Below, in pieces: positions 25,129 to 34,239 of a DNA stretch of 64,000 nt. Under the pieces are notes generated by a model. The model was given only the letters and a program-made list of their open reading frames with translations. It made no database searches and was not told the origin of the DNA. How positions within the stretch are numbered: position 1 is the first letter of the stretch; each line of letters opens with the position of its first letter. The DNA comes from Virgibacillus salarius (GTDB taxonomy: Bacteria; Bacillota; Bacilli; Bacillales; Amphibacillaceae): positions 1-64,000 of the forward strand of contig NZ_BAAACY010000099.1 in the NCBI RefSeq assembly GCF_039521925.1, read 5' to 3'. Position numbers and translations under genes: made by a program.

Positions 25129-26502
25129 CTATTCGAATAATGGATAAATAACAATCTCATTATCTACTAAATGCATTTTCACAAAATGTTGATTGTCTTT
25201 GATAATTCGTCGATATTTTCCAAATGCAACGATTACATTCGAAAAAATATAATTTCTTACAATTAATTCTGCATAATGTTCACTACCTATACTGGAGTTG
25301 AGTTTATCAAGTTGCAATGTTACTTCTTCAAGTTGTTCATTCGTTTTGTTCCATGAATTCTTTTGACGAAGTAGGGTGATGCGGAGCTTTGGATTTTGCT
25401 CAATATCTCTTTGCTTTATTTTTTCGCCTAATATTCTTAATTTCGACAGCGTATCTTCTAATTCCTTTTTTTTCTCTTGTAACTGCCTTTCCTTCGTTTC
25501 AATGGATTTATCTACACCGAATATAATCTCTGTTTCCGTGCTAAGACGATTACCAATGTCCTTTGCTTCTATCGATTTACCTGCAGAAAGGGCACCTCCT
25601 ATAATGTTCCCTTTTTGACAGAAAACATGACCCTTGACCGTACAGTTACTATGTAGAATGGAGTTTTCTACATATAAATCTTGTCCAGCAACAGCGATGC
25701 CTTGATTAATATAGCCAATTTTAATGGATTCGTCCGCTTTTATAGTTCCTTTTGCTTGGCCAGCCAAGCCCTCTGATACATAAACAGAACCTCCAGCAAT
25801 CACCGTAGCCGCCTCAACCATACCAAATATTTTAACATCACCTTTTGCCTTGACTGTATATCCAGTGGGAACATCTCCATGAATAATAATGGTTCCTACA
25901 AAATCAAGATTTCCATTTTTCATGGATAATGTTTCTTCTACTTCAAATACAGGCTGAATTTGGATCCACTTGTCGACCTTACTTAATTGCCCCTCAGATG
26001 CAGCATAAAAGGATTGATCTTCCTCCCGATATACAACATTTTTCCCGGCCTTTACAACCGCTGGTCTTCCAGGTCGAGCGGCAATTTTTGTACCATCAAT
26101 CGTATACCCATATTCACCTTCGGATGGGTCATACAGCTCTGCAATTTTTTCCCCTTTTCTCACAGTAGGAATCCGCATAACATCCCTGAAATTCCAATTA
26201 CAATCACGAACGATATCTGTTGTAAAATCAGAGATATATTGCAAAACCCCATCTTTACCATGTTTCACTTGCTTCCCTTTTGCAACCGTTATTGGAAAGG
26301 TTATTTCCGACAAATTACTAGAAAGTTGAGATATTGATTCCTCCATGACTCCATATAAAATTCGATGATCTCGTAAGAATTGACGAATTTCCTCATCCGA
26401 AATACTACTAATTTCTCTCTCTATTTGTTCTTTCGTATCTAACTGTGCGACCATCTTATCCTTAGAAATAGTTACTTGAAAGATATCATCTAATTGACCC
26501 AC
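25129..26502 (-). CDS. FapA-like DUF342 protein
   Basis: A 457-residue DUF342 (FapA) protein. The N-terminal region contains VRKGEKIAELYDPSEGEYGYTIDG-type sequence, typical of the family. The centre (about 195-310) is a run of short repeats with GDVKIFG, GGSVYVSEG and KGHVFCQKG spacing that predicts a right-handed beta-helix, as seen in FapA and bactofilin-like folds. A coiled coil follows (about 325-400). In Vibrio, FapA helps polar placement of HubP or chemosensory and flagellar factors, but its job in Firmicutes is not defined. It lies between sigD and the unknown gene, inside the fla/che operon; B. subtilis has no such gene there. Confidence 0.85.
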   Translation of the reverse strand: MGQLDDIFQVTISKDKMVAQLDTKEQIEREISSISDEEIRQFLRDHRILYGVMEESISQLSSNLSEITFPITVAKGKQVKHGKDGVLQYISDFTTDIVRDCNWNFRDVMRIPTVRKGEKIAELYDPSEGEYGYTIDGTKIAARPGRPAVVKAGKNVVYREEDQSFYAASEGQLSKVDKWIQIQPVFEVEETLSMKNGNLDFVGTIIIHGDVPTGYTVKAKGDVKIFGMVEAATVIAGGSVYVSEGLAGQAKGTIKADESIKIGYINQGIAVAGQDLYVENSILHSNCTVKGHVFCQKGNIIGGALSAGKSIEAKDIGNRLSTETEIIFGVDKSIETKERQLQEKKKELEDTLSKLRILGEKIKQRDIEQNPKLRITLLRQKNSWNKTNEQLEEVTLQLDKLNSSIGSEHYAELIVRNYIFSNVIVAFGKYRRIIKDNQHFVKMHLVDNEIVIYPLFE

Positions 26503-26704
26503 TTGTATTTCCTCCTTTTACTTCCACATCATCCCGTTATATGGATTTTAAAAAGTGAGGAGAAAAGATATATCGAATGATTGCTAATGTTGTATTCCAT
26601 TCATTATGCATTTTGCTTACATCAATTGTAATAGCAGTTATCAAAGCAATTGATATTCTTTTACATACCCGACTCTTCAAATCTTCACTTTGTATAAACA
26701 CCCT

Positions 26705-27484
26705 TTATGAAAAGGATTGTATTTTTTTTAAGGTAGATCGAAGTTTGACTATCGATTTTTTGTGTATTTGTGATATTCGTGAAGTAGTTAAGCCTAGTAC
26801 TTGTCCAATTTCTGTTAATGTTAGCTCCTCGTGATAAAACAAACTAATTACCATTTGTTCATTTTCATTTAAAGCCTTTATTCCTTCTTTAAGTTCATCT
26901 TTTAATTCATTGTTTATCATATGATCTTCTGGTGCGACTGTTTTATCATCAGGGATAGAGTAGCCAATCCCCTCTTTTAACTTCATCTTCTGGTCACTTG
27001 GCTTATCTTCAATAGACAATATATTAGCAAAAAGTGAGTCACGCATTGCACTCTCCACCTCTTTCACTGTCATGCCGATGTTGTCTGCTATTTCTTCGGT
27101 AGTTGGCTTTCTTTGGTTTTTTTGCTCTATTTGGTTTGACACCTGCTCAATTTTCTTCGTTTTATCTCGTAAAGAGCGAGGCAACCAATCTTCCCTTCGT
27201 AATCCATCCATTATCGCACCTTTAATCCGAAATGATGCATAGGTATCGAATTTTAGATCTCTGCTCGGATCGAATTTCTTTAGTGCATCATATAGTCCCA
27301 TTAAGCCAAAGCTCTTAACATCCCCTCTATTGACATTGCTCGGCAAGTTACTTGCAATTCTCTCCACATGAAAACTTACAAGATACATATATTTATCAAT
27401 AAGTTGATTTGCTGCATCCATGTTATTATAAACTAACCAGTCATCCCACAGCTTCTCTTCATGAGGAGATTCATTCACTATCAT
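26705..27484 (-). CDS. sigD: RNA polymerase sigma factor SigD (FliA family)
   Basis: A 259-residue sigma-28 factor that directs late flagellar, autolysin and chemotaxis genes. Region 2 includes KSFGLMGLYDALKKFDP and YASFRIKGAIMDGLRREDW; region 3 and region 4 end in LTEIGQVLGLTTSRISQIHKKS, the -35 recognition helix-turn-helix. The ATG at 27484 was chosen because AAGGGG lies 8 bases upstream; a GTG three codons earlier overlaps that site. It follows cheD, the canonical position. A 200-base gap with no clear gene separates it from the FapA-like gene. Confidence 0.96.
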   Translation of the reverse strand: MIVNESPHEEKLWDDWLVYNNMDAANQLIDKYMYLVSFHVERIASNLPSNVNRGDVKSFGLMGLYDALKKFDPSRDLKFDTYASFRIKGAIMDGLRREDWLPRSLRDKTKKIEQVSNQIEQKNQRKPTTEEIADNIGMTVKEVESAMRDSLFANILSIEDKPSDQKMKLKEGIGYSIPDDKTVAPEDHMINNELKDELKEGIKALNENEQMVISLFYHEELTLTEIGQVLGLTTSRISQIHKKSIVKLRSTLKKIQSFS

Positions 27485-27523
27485 TATATACACCCCTTTT
27501 ATTACGATCTGCTCTGATCTATT

Positions 27524-28027
27524 CTAAATAAAGGTTTCTTCTCTATTAATTTTTCTGATTTTTAGCTTACTGGTTTCTGGATCAAATTCTATTGTTCTAC
27601 CAGTATTTCCTCCCACATCTTGAGCAACTACTGGAATATTACAATCCTTTAGCTTATCTAAAACTGCCTCTACATTTCGAGGGCCAATTCGCATCATATC
27701 GGAACCAGAAGCGAATTGAAACATTTGCGCACCACCAGCAATTTTTGCTTTTAATTTATGTTTATTAGCTCCACAATCTATCATTTTTGTAATTAATTTT
27801 GGGATGGCTGTGTCTGCATATTTATACGGATTGTATTGCTTCTGTCTGGCCAATTGAGAATTTGGAAGCAGGATATGAGCCAATCCCGAAACCTTTTCCG
27901 TTTCATCATAAATTACTACTCCTACACACGATCCTAATCCAGATGTTCTAATTTTCATAGGAGGAGTTACAACATTTAAATCTGCAATACCTACTTTGAT
28001 GATCGACGCTGTTTTATTCATATCCAT
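27524..28027 (-). CDS. cheD: Chemoreceptor glutamine deamidase CheD
   Basis: A 167-residue CheD, which deamidates glutamines on chemoreceptors and stimulates CheC. The catalytic cysteine lies in SGLGSCVGVVIYD (about residue 34), the histidine in SGLAHILLP (about residue 51). The KIAGGAQMFQF and IGPRNVEAV segments are family markers. Its start overlaps the end of cheC; an alternative ATG two codons further in has a better spaced site. Cotranscription with cheC fits their physical interaction. Confidence 0.95.
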   Translation of the reverse strand: MDMNKTASIIKVGIADLNVVTPPMKIRTSGLGSCVGVVIYDETEKVSGLAHILLPNSQLARQKQYNPYKYADTAIPKLITKMIDCGANKHKLKAKIAGGAQMFQFASGSDMMRIGPRNVEAVLDKLKDCNIPVVAQDVGGNTGRTIEFDPETSKLKIRKINREETFI

Positions 28028-28646
28028 TTATTCCTAACGCTTGAAATAACTTTGGGAATGAGTCTGGATCAGGAATAAAGAGAAAATGACCTTCTATACT
28101 ATGAGATAGATGCGAGGGATTCATCTTCGTATTGATAATGATTGCATAATCCGTAACTTGTGATAGTTCAATAAGTCCTGCCGTTAAAATCGCTCCTGCC
28201 ATATCTATGCTGAGATACGGAACAGATGGCTGCATATTTACTTGTGTGAAATCTGATAGAGCAGATAGGTATGCACCAGTAACAATATTTCCGGTTTCTT
28301 TAAGTACAGAAATAGCTAGTTCATTATCAGAAGAAGCAAGTAAATTCATTGCTTGATCTCCTGTTATTTCTCTAACTAATGCTTCAGCTCTCTCAGTTGA
28401 TAGGATAAAATAAACGGTTCCTGGTGCAACGCCCTGTATTCGGAATAAAAGTGCAACAATAACTTCATCTGGCCCCCCCAGCAACTCCATCATTTCGTCA
28501 TAGCTTACAACGTTTACGGAAGGAACTTCCATATCTATTTTTCTATTTAGTAATTTAGACATGGAAGTTGCCGCATTTCCTGCTCCAATATTTCCAATTT
28601 CTCGCAAAACATCTCGCTGTATGGTCGTGAGTTTTGTATAGTCCAT
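28014..28646 (-). CDS. cheC: CheY-P phosphatase CheC
   Basis: A 210-residue CheC, which dephosphorylates CheY-P and is regulated by CheD. Two active-site signatures with the E-x-x-N pattern are visible, in LREIGNIGAGNAATSMSKLL (about 15-34) and LKETGNIVTGAYLSALSDF (about 112-130). Both sites look intact. The gene lies 6 bases after cheW and overlaps cheD. The presence of CheC, CheD and FliY means that this organism uses the B. subtilis-type adaptation scheme. Confidence 0.96.
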   Translation of the reverse strand: MDYTKLTTIQRDVLREIGNIGAGNAATSMSKLLNRKIDMEVPSVNVVSYDEMMELLGGPDEVIVALLFRIQGVAPGTVYFILSTERAEALVREITGDQAMNLLASSDNELAISVLKETGNIVTGAYLSALSDFTQVNMQPSVPYLSIDMAGAILTAGLIELSQVTDYAIIINTKMNPSHLSHSIEGHFLFIPDPDSFPKLFQALGINGYE

Positions 28647-28652
28647 GAACGA

Positions 28653-29123
28653 TTATCCTTCGACAGATTTTAATTCATGAATTTCATCTTCGGTTAATAC
28701 TTTTTGCAAATTAAGAAGGATTAATAGACGATCATCTAATTTTGCTACCCCTTCTATATAATCCGCATCAACCGTACCAATAACTTCAGGTGCAGGTTCA
28801 ATCTCATTTTCTGGAATATCAATCACATCATTTGCAGCATCTACTACGAGACCAACTTCCATATCATCTACGAAAACAATAATAATTCTGGTTGAATCAG
28901 AAAATGCTGTTTCCTTCATCCCAAAACGTAATCGTAAATCAATAACAGGCGTAACCACTCCTCTTAAATTTATGACACCTTTCACAAAGTCAGCTGTTTG
29001 TGGCACTCTTGTAATTGGAATCATCTTTTCAATAGATCCCACCTGCTGCACAGAGACAGCGAACTCTTCATCCTCTAATTGAAATACAATTACTTTCCTA
29101 TTCATTAACGTTTCATTTTCCAT
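28653..29123 (-). CDS. cheW: Chemotaxis coupling protein CheW
   Basis: A 156-residue CheW that couples CheA to receptors. The two SH3-like subdomains show VIVFQLEDEEFAVSVQQVGSI, the RGVVTPVIDLRLRFG motif and IIIVFVDDMEVGLVVD. The ATG at 29123 was chosen because GGAGGAG lies 6 bases upstream, giving the B. subtilis length. It lies 24 bases downstream of cheA in the operon. Confidence 0.96.
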   Translation of the reverse strand: MENETLMNRKVIVFQLEDEEFAVSVQQVGSIEKMIPITRVPQTADFVKGVINLRGVVTPVIDLRLRFGMKETAFSDSTRIIIVFVDDMEVGLVVDAANDVIDIPENEIEPAPEVIGTVDADYIEGVAKLDDRLLILLNLQKVLTEDEIHELKSVEG

Positions 29124-29147
29124 TTTTTTCTCCTCCAATTATCATTT

Positions 29148-31181
29148 TTATATAACTAATGCATTACTATCTACGATTAAAGCTACTTCCCCATCACCTA
29201 GTATCGTTGCTCCAGAAATAGCAAATGTATTTGATAAATAACTGCCTAAGGATTTTAAAACTACCTCCTGTTGTCCTATAAAGGCATCAACAACGAGTCC
29301 TGTCATTTTATTCCCTTTTTTAACAATGACAACCGATATATATTCATTATCTATTACATTATCATCTGCTGGAACAGTAAAAATATCATTGAGAAATGCT
29401 AATGGAACCACTTTCCCTCTAAAATCAATTACTTTTGTATTATGTGCATGCATGATATCATCCCGATGAATAATTGCCGTTTCAATAATGGATGACAATG
29501 GAATAGCGTATTTTTCATTTTGTAATTCGATAAGCAATACGGAAATAATGGATAACGTTAAAGGTAATTGTATAGAAAAGATAGACCCTTGATCTTTCTT
29601 AGCATCAATCGAAATCCTTCCACCTAATGATTCAATTGTATTTTTAACAACGTCTAGACCTACACCTCTTCCGGATATATCTGAAACCGTATCTGCAGTA
29701 GAAAAACCACTTGCCATAATCAATTCGAATATCTGCTGATCTGACAATAATTCGGATTGACTATCATTAACAACACCATTTGCGATAGCTTTCTTTAATA
29801 CTTTTTCTTTATTTATACCAGCACCATCATCTTCAATTTCGATGAAAACGTGATTGCCACTGTGATAAGCTTCGAGTTTAATCGTTCCGTGTTCAGACTT
29901 TCCTTTTTTTAACCGTTCGTCTGGAGATTCAATACCATGATCAATTGCATTCCGTATTAAGTGAACGAGCGGATCACCTATTTCATCTATTACGGTTCGA
30001 TCTAGTTCCGTTTCTGCCCCAATAATCTCAATTTCCACATTTTTATTTAGATCCCTTGCTAGTTGGCGAATCATACGAGGGAACCTATTAAACACTTGCT
30101 CTATTGGCACCATCCGCATCGTTAAAATGATGGATTGTAAATCACTAGACACGCGAGACATATGCTCTACGGTCTCCTGTAAATCTCCATGGTTTAAGTC
30201 TAGAGAAATTTGTTCTAATCTGCCTCGATCGACGACAAGCTCCTCGAATAAATTCATCAGGACATCAAGTCGGTCAATATTAACTCGTATCGTCTTGTTT
30301 GCTGAAGTTTTAGCAGAATTTTGCTGCTTTTTGTCCTTATTGGACTTCGTTTCTTGTGTCTGCTGTTCATCCCTTGCTTTATCATTGCTTTGTTGATCAG
30401 CTTTATACGTGCTTGCTGAGAAAGTATGAACTTCTACTTGTTCAATTTCTGAAACTTTTTCTATATTTGTTGAAATTTTTTCTTTAGAATGTTCTGATAT
30501 GAATATTACTGTAAAACTAGTATCAAATTGTTCTTCTTCTAATTCATTTACAGATGGCTCAGATTTAACGATTTCTCCCAATTTCTCTAAAACCTCAAAG
30601 ACCATAAATACTCTTGCACCTTTTAAGAGACAGTCTTCTCTTAAAGTCACGTTAATCTCATAATTGGAATATCCACGGTCTGATGATTCACTTAGTATCG
30701 TAAGTTCAAACTCATCTAAACCCTGAACATGTTGTAGCTGAGTCGCTTCTTGTTGCTGGGTTGTGCTATCTGCTTCTTTCATCTGTACAGCCGAAACAGA
30801 ATTCCCGCTTTCGATAGCCTGCAATTGTTCAACAGCTTGAGAAACATCTCTCGTGCCATCGCCACCACTCGAAATGTCTTCTACCATTTCATTTAAATGG
30901 TCCACTGCTGCGAATAAAATATCCATCATTTCGACGTTAACAGTAACCTTCTCATACTTGATTGCATCAAATACATTTTCTAGTTTATGGGTTAAATTTG
31001 CTAAATCACTAAAACCCATTGTTGCTGACATTCCCTTTAATGTATGAGCAGCTCGAAAAATCTCTTCAATGATTTTCTTTTCATTAGGGTTTTTCTCTAA
31101 GGCTAAAAGCTGATTATACAAAACTTCTAAATGCTCATTACTTTCATCAATAAAAACTCCTAAATACTCTGTTGTATCCAC
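29148..31181 (-). CDS. cheA: Chemotaxis histidine kinase CheA
   Basis: A 677-residue CheA with domains P1 to P5. The phosphorylated histidine is H46 in RAAHTLKGMSATMG. A P2 CheY/CheB-binding domain follows (about 165-260), then a glutamine-rich linker, the dimerisation helices, the ATPase domain with LIRNAIDHGIE (N box), DDGAGIN (G1) and GRGVGLDVVK (G2), and a CheW-like P5 domain. The start is a GTG at 31181, with GGAGG 8 bases upstream; the protein then begins MDTTEYLGVFIDES as in relatives. It lies 15 bases after cheB. Confidence 0.96.
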   Translation of the reverse strand: MDTTEYLGVFIDESNEHLEVLYNQLLALEKNPNEKKIIEEIFRAAHTLKGMSATMGFSDLANLTHKLENVFDAIKYEKVTVNVEMMDILFAAVDHLNEMVEDISSGGDGTRDVSQAVEQLQAIESGNSVSAVQMKEADSTTQQQEATQLQHVQGLDEFELTILSESSDRGYSNYEINVTLREDCLLKGARVFMVFEVLEKLGEIVKSEPSVNELEEEQFDTSFTVIFISEHSKEKISTNIEKVSEIEQVEVHTFSASTYKADQQSNDKARDEQQTQETKSNKDKKQQNSAKTSANKTIRVNIDRLDVLMNLFEELVVDRGRLEQISLDLNHGDLQETVEHMSRVSSDLQSIILTMRMVPIEQVFNRFPRMIRQLARDLNKNVEIEIIGAETELDRTVIDEIGDPLVHLIRNAIDHGIESPDERLKKGKSEHGTIKLEAYHSGNHVFIEIEDDGAGINKEKVLKKAIANGVVNDSQSELLSDQQIFELIMASGFSTADTVSDISGRGVGLDVVKNTIESLGGRISIDAKKDQGSIFSIQLPLTLSIISVLLIELQNEKYAIPLSSIIETAIIHRDDIMHAHNTKVIDFRGKVVPLAFLNDIFTVPADDNVIDNEYISVVIVKKGNKMTGLVVDAFIGQQEVVLKSLGSYLSNTFAISGATILGDGEVALIVDSNALVI

Positions 31182-31196
31182 ATTAAAGCCCTCCAC

Positions 31197-32258
31197 CTAT
31201 AATAATTTTGTTATAAAGTCGCTTATGTCACTTAACACCACTTCTTTAGTAACGAGATTTGTTCGCACCGCTGCTTTGGGCATGCCATAAACAACAGCTG
31301 ATTCTTCTGATTCAGCGATAACAACGGTATCCTTATCCCCTGCCTTTAGAGCTTTGATACCATTACTACCATCGCTCCCCATCCCAGTAAGCACGACTGC
31401 CAGCTTATTAACATGCTTTACATTGGCAAGTGAAGTAAATAACACATCCACCGATGGTCTATGTCCATTAACTGCTTTTTCCTTCGTTAGTTCTATTGCT
31501 ACAGATGTGCCGATAGACTTTAGTTTCATATGTAAATCTCCTGGAGCAATATAAACAGTTCCGTTTTTCACTATTTCTCCATGTATCGCTTCTTTTACAG
31601 TAACCTGGGATTTTTGATTTAATCGTTCAGCAAGAGATTTCGTAAAACCTGCTGGCATATGTTGTACGATAAAAACTGGTGCTTTTATGTTTTTAGGTAA
31701 TCGAGTAATAATCTGTTGAAGCGCTCTCGGTCCACCTGTTGATGTCCCGATTGCGACAATACTCTGTGCGAATTTAGTTAAAGCACGAGCATGACCAGTT
31801 GGTAAAGATGGGGGTTTTTCCTTCGCCCTCTCCTCCTGCTGCTGTAAAGGTAATCTAACCTTTGACGCCGTAATAACCTTCGATATAATTTCCTGCTTCA
31901 TCGTTTCAATATCAATTGAGATGGGACCAGATGGCTTCGTAATAAAGTCTACTGCACCACTTGAAATTGCCTGTACTGTCTTGATTGTTGTATCCTCAGA
32001 GGCGGCACTTGAAAGCATAACTACTGGTATAGGATTGCTGTTCATTAATTCACGTAAAGCTGTTATCCCATCCATAATGGGCATATGAATATCTAAGGTA
32101 ACAACATCTGGTTGTAATTTTTTAACTTTATTGATTCCATCTTCACCATTTCTAGCTGTTGCAATTACTTCCATACGATTATCACTTGTTAAAATGTCTG
32201 AAATCACTTTACGCATAAAAGCTGAATCGTCAATAATAATGACACGAAATTTACTCAT
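31197..32258 (-). CDS. cheB: Protein-glutamate methylesterase CheB
   Basis: A 353-residue CheB that removes methyl groups from chemoreceptor glutamates when phosphorylated. The receiver domain has IIIDDSAFMRK and the phosphorylated D56 in TLDIHMP. The methylesterase domain has the catalytic serine in IGTSTGGPRAL, the histidine in VQHMPAGFT and the aspartate in GMGSDGSNG. The start ATG at 32258 has AAAGG 9 bases upstream; another ATG two codons earlier has poor spacing. It follows flhG by a few bases, as in B. subtilis. Confidence 0.95.
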   Translation of the reverse strand: MSKFRVIIIDDSAFMRKVISDILTSDNRMEVIATARNGEDGINKVKKLQPDVVTLDIHMPIMDGITALRELMNSNPIPVVMLSSAASEDTTIKTVQAISSGAVDFITKPSGPISIDIETMKQEIISKVITASKVRLPLQQQEERAKEKPPSLPTGHARALTKFAQSIVAIGTSTGGPRALQQIITRLPKNIKAPVFIVQHMPAGFTKSLAERLNQKSQVTVKEAIHGEIVKNGTVYIAPGDLHMKLKSIGTSVAIELTKEKAVNGHRPSVDVLFTSLANVKHVNKLAVVLTGMGSDGSNGIKALKAGDKDTVVIAESEESAVVYGMPKAAVRTNLVTKEVVLSDISDFITKLL

Positions 32259-32264
32259 GGCCAT

Positions 32265-33131
32265 TTACCTTTCCGTTAAAAGCTGTTTTAGTTTACCTAA
32301 AAATGATGGCGTAGTATCTGATTGATTTACAGGCTGAACACTACAATAATTCTTTACTAACTGCTTCATTGCTCTGGCAACAGCAGAATTTTTTTTCAAT
32401 AATACGTAAGGGGTTTGCCTAATGACAGCCGTGGTCACTGTTCTATCCTCAGGTAATGTACCTAATAGCTTCGTTTCCACTTGTAAAAATTGAAAAATTA
32501 CCTGATTGAATCGCCTTAGTGCTTCCCACCCTTCTTTTTCTGAATGACTTCGATTCATAATCACTTGCATTGGTAGCGTATCGTCATAAGAAACAATATG
32601 CTTTATCATGCTATAAGCATCTGTGATAGAGGTAGGCTCAGGTGTGGTGATCACAAAGCATTCATCAGATGCTAAGATAATTGATAAACTATCTTGTGTA
32701 ATTCCTGCTCCCATATCAAAAATGATAAAATCGTAGTAATTAACTAGTTTCTTATATTGCTGAAAGAAGAAATTCCTTTTATGCTGATCGATAGAAAAAA
32801 TATCACTTAATCCAGAACCAGCTGCGATATAATCCAAATCCCCTGGACCATGTTGAATAATTTCCTGAATAGATAGGTGCTCTTCAAACATATCGATAAT
32901 CGTTCTTTCAACATGTAATCCTAATAAAATATCAATATTTCCCATACCTATGTCCATATCAATAACTAGCACTCTATTACGTTGTCTTACTAATTCCAAT
33001 GAAAAATTTATCGTAATATTTGATTTTCCTACCCCACCCTTTCCACTAATTACAGCTATTGTCTTCGCCTGTGTAAAGTCCTGCATTGCTTTTAACTTTT
33101 TTCGAAGTCCATCTGCCTGATCATGCCTCAT
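32265..33131 (-). CDS. flhG: Flagellar number regulator FlhG (YlxH/MinD-like ATPase)
   Basis: A 288-residue MinD/ParA-type ATPase that controls flagellar number and placement, stimulating FlhF's GTPase and binding C-ring components. The deviant Walker A motif SGKGGVGKSNITIN is at about residues 29-42. The activator helix DQADGLRKK is at the N terminus, as seen in B. subtilis FlhG. The gene overlaps the end of flhF by 11 bases, and its ATG has GAGGT 6 bases upstream, so coupled translation is likely. Confidence 0.94.
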   Translation of the reverse strand: MRHDQADGLRKKLKAMQDFTQAKTIAVISGKGGVGKSNITINFSLELVRQRNRVLVIDMDIGMGNIDILLGLHVERTIIDMFEEHLSIQEIIQHGPGDLDYIAAGSGLSDIFSIDQHKRNFFFQQYKKLVNYYDFIIFDMGAGITQDSLSIILASDECFVITTPEPTSITDAYSMIKHIVSYDDTLPMQVIMNRSHSEKEGWEALRRFNQVIFQFLQVETKLLGTLPEDRTVTTAVIRQTPYVLLKKNSAVARAMKQLVKNYCSVQPVNQSDTTPSFLGKLKQLLTER

Positions 33132-34239
33132 CCGATGACCTCATTACAAACGAAGCTAACTGTTTAGGTGATGGGTAGATTAAGTCTTCAGGCACATCTT
33201 GACCATTTGTTATATAACCAATTCCGATCTGTTTTCCAAGGGCAATATTTAGAATACTACCGAATTGACTCGTTTCATCTATCTTAGTCAAAATCACTTC
33301 TTTAATAGAAATTTCTTCAAATTGATCATATATTTCGCTGATATCTCTTGGTTTAGCCGTTAATGATAGAACTAAATACGTATCTGATTCCAGATTACTT
33401 TTTGTATCTTGTTTCATTTGTTTTACGTATTTTTCATCTCTAAAATTACGACCTGCGGTATCAACAAATATTAAATCAAATGTGTTAAATTTCTCGATTG
33501 CTTTTTGGAAATCGTCCTCCGTATAGGCTACTTCTACTGGCACATTCAATATTTTTGCATATGTTTTTAACTGCTCAACAGCTGCAATACGATACGTATC
33601 TGTAGTGATAAAAGCGATTTTTTTATGATCATTTAGCTTACTGTTTGCAGCAACTTTTGCAATTGTAGTTGTTTTTCCTACACCAGTTGGTCCAACAAAG
33701 TAAACTAATTTCTTATCATAGGATATCCCTTCGAAGGAGACCTGTTTGAGTCTATTCTCTATTTCCTGTTTGACTTCAGATATGATCGACTTGTAGCTAC
33801 TACTATGTTGTTCTGCATCCTCCTGCCTATGCAAGACAGAATCAATAATGCTTGTAGCAATTTCGGTATCTACTTCTTGTTCAAGTAAATAATTATATGC
33901 TAATTGAAAATCAGCAGGGTACGTAAAATTCCCAATTGCAGAGTGATGTAGTAATTCTTTTACCTGTCTTAGCTCACGCAGTACATGTTGGTCATCTCTT
34001 TCATGATAAGCTTCATTCGATTCTACCTTTTTATTGGGCATTACTACCTTTTTCTTAGATAAATGTGGTTGCGGATCTCTTGCGGCTATTACTTCAATTT
34101 GCTGTTTTGTCAACAGACCGAGAAATCTTTTTTTCTTTACTTCCCTAGAATTTAAAATAACGGCTTCTGTACCAAGCTCTTTCCTAACTTGTTTCATCGC
34201 TTCAGGCATCGTATCAGCTACATATTTTTTTACCTTCAT
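33121..34239 (-). CDS. flhF: Signal-recognition-type GTPase FlhF
   Basis: A 372-residue SRP-family GTPase that marks the position of flagellar assembly. An N-terminal basic domain (about 1-130) precedes the NG domain. The P-loop is in GPTGVGKTTTIAK, and DTYRIAAVEQLKTYA, DTAGRNFRDEKY and TKIDETSQFG are the remaining G motifs. Its ATG overlaps the flhA stop as ATGA, and its end overlaps flhG. Confidence 0.95.
   Translation of the reverse strand: MKVKKYVADTMPEAMKQVRKELGTEAVILNSREVKKKRFLGLLTKQQIEVIAARDPQPHLSKKKVVMPNKKVESNEAYHERDDQHVLRELRQVKELLHHSAIGNFTYPADFQLAYNYLLEQEVDTEIATSIIDSVLHRQEDAEQHSSSYKSIISEVKQEIENRLKQVSFEGISYDKKLVYFVGPTGVGKTTTIAKVAANSKLNDHKKIAFITTDTYRIAAVEQLKTYAKILNVPVEVAYTEDDFQKAIEKFNTFDLIFVDTAGRNFRDEKYVKQMKQDTKSNLESDTYLVLSLTAKPRDISEIYDQFEEISIKEVILTKIDETSQFGSILNIALGKQIGIGYITNGQDVPEDLIYPSPKQLASFVMRSSDEA

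Noticed and set aside
26537..26701. A 54-codon minus-strand frame after sigD
   Set aside because: No Shine-Dalgarno sequence precedes the GTG, and no family resemblance is seen; retained only as a gap note.
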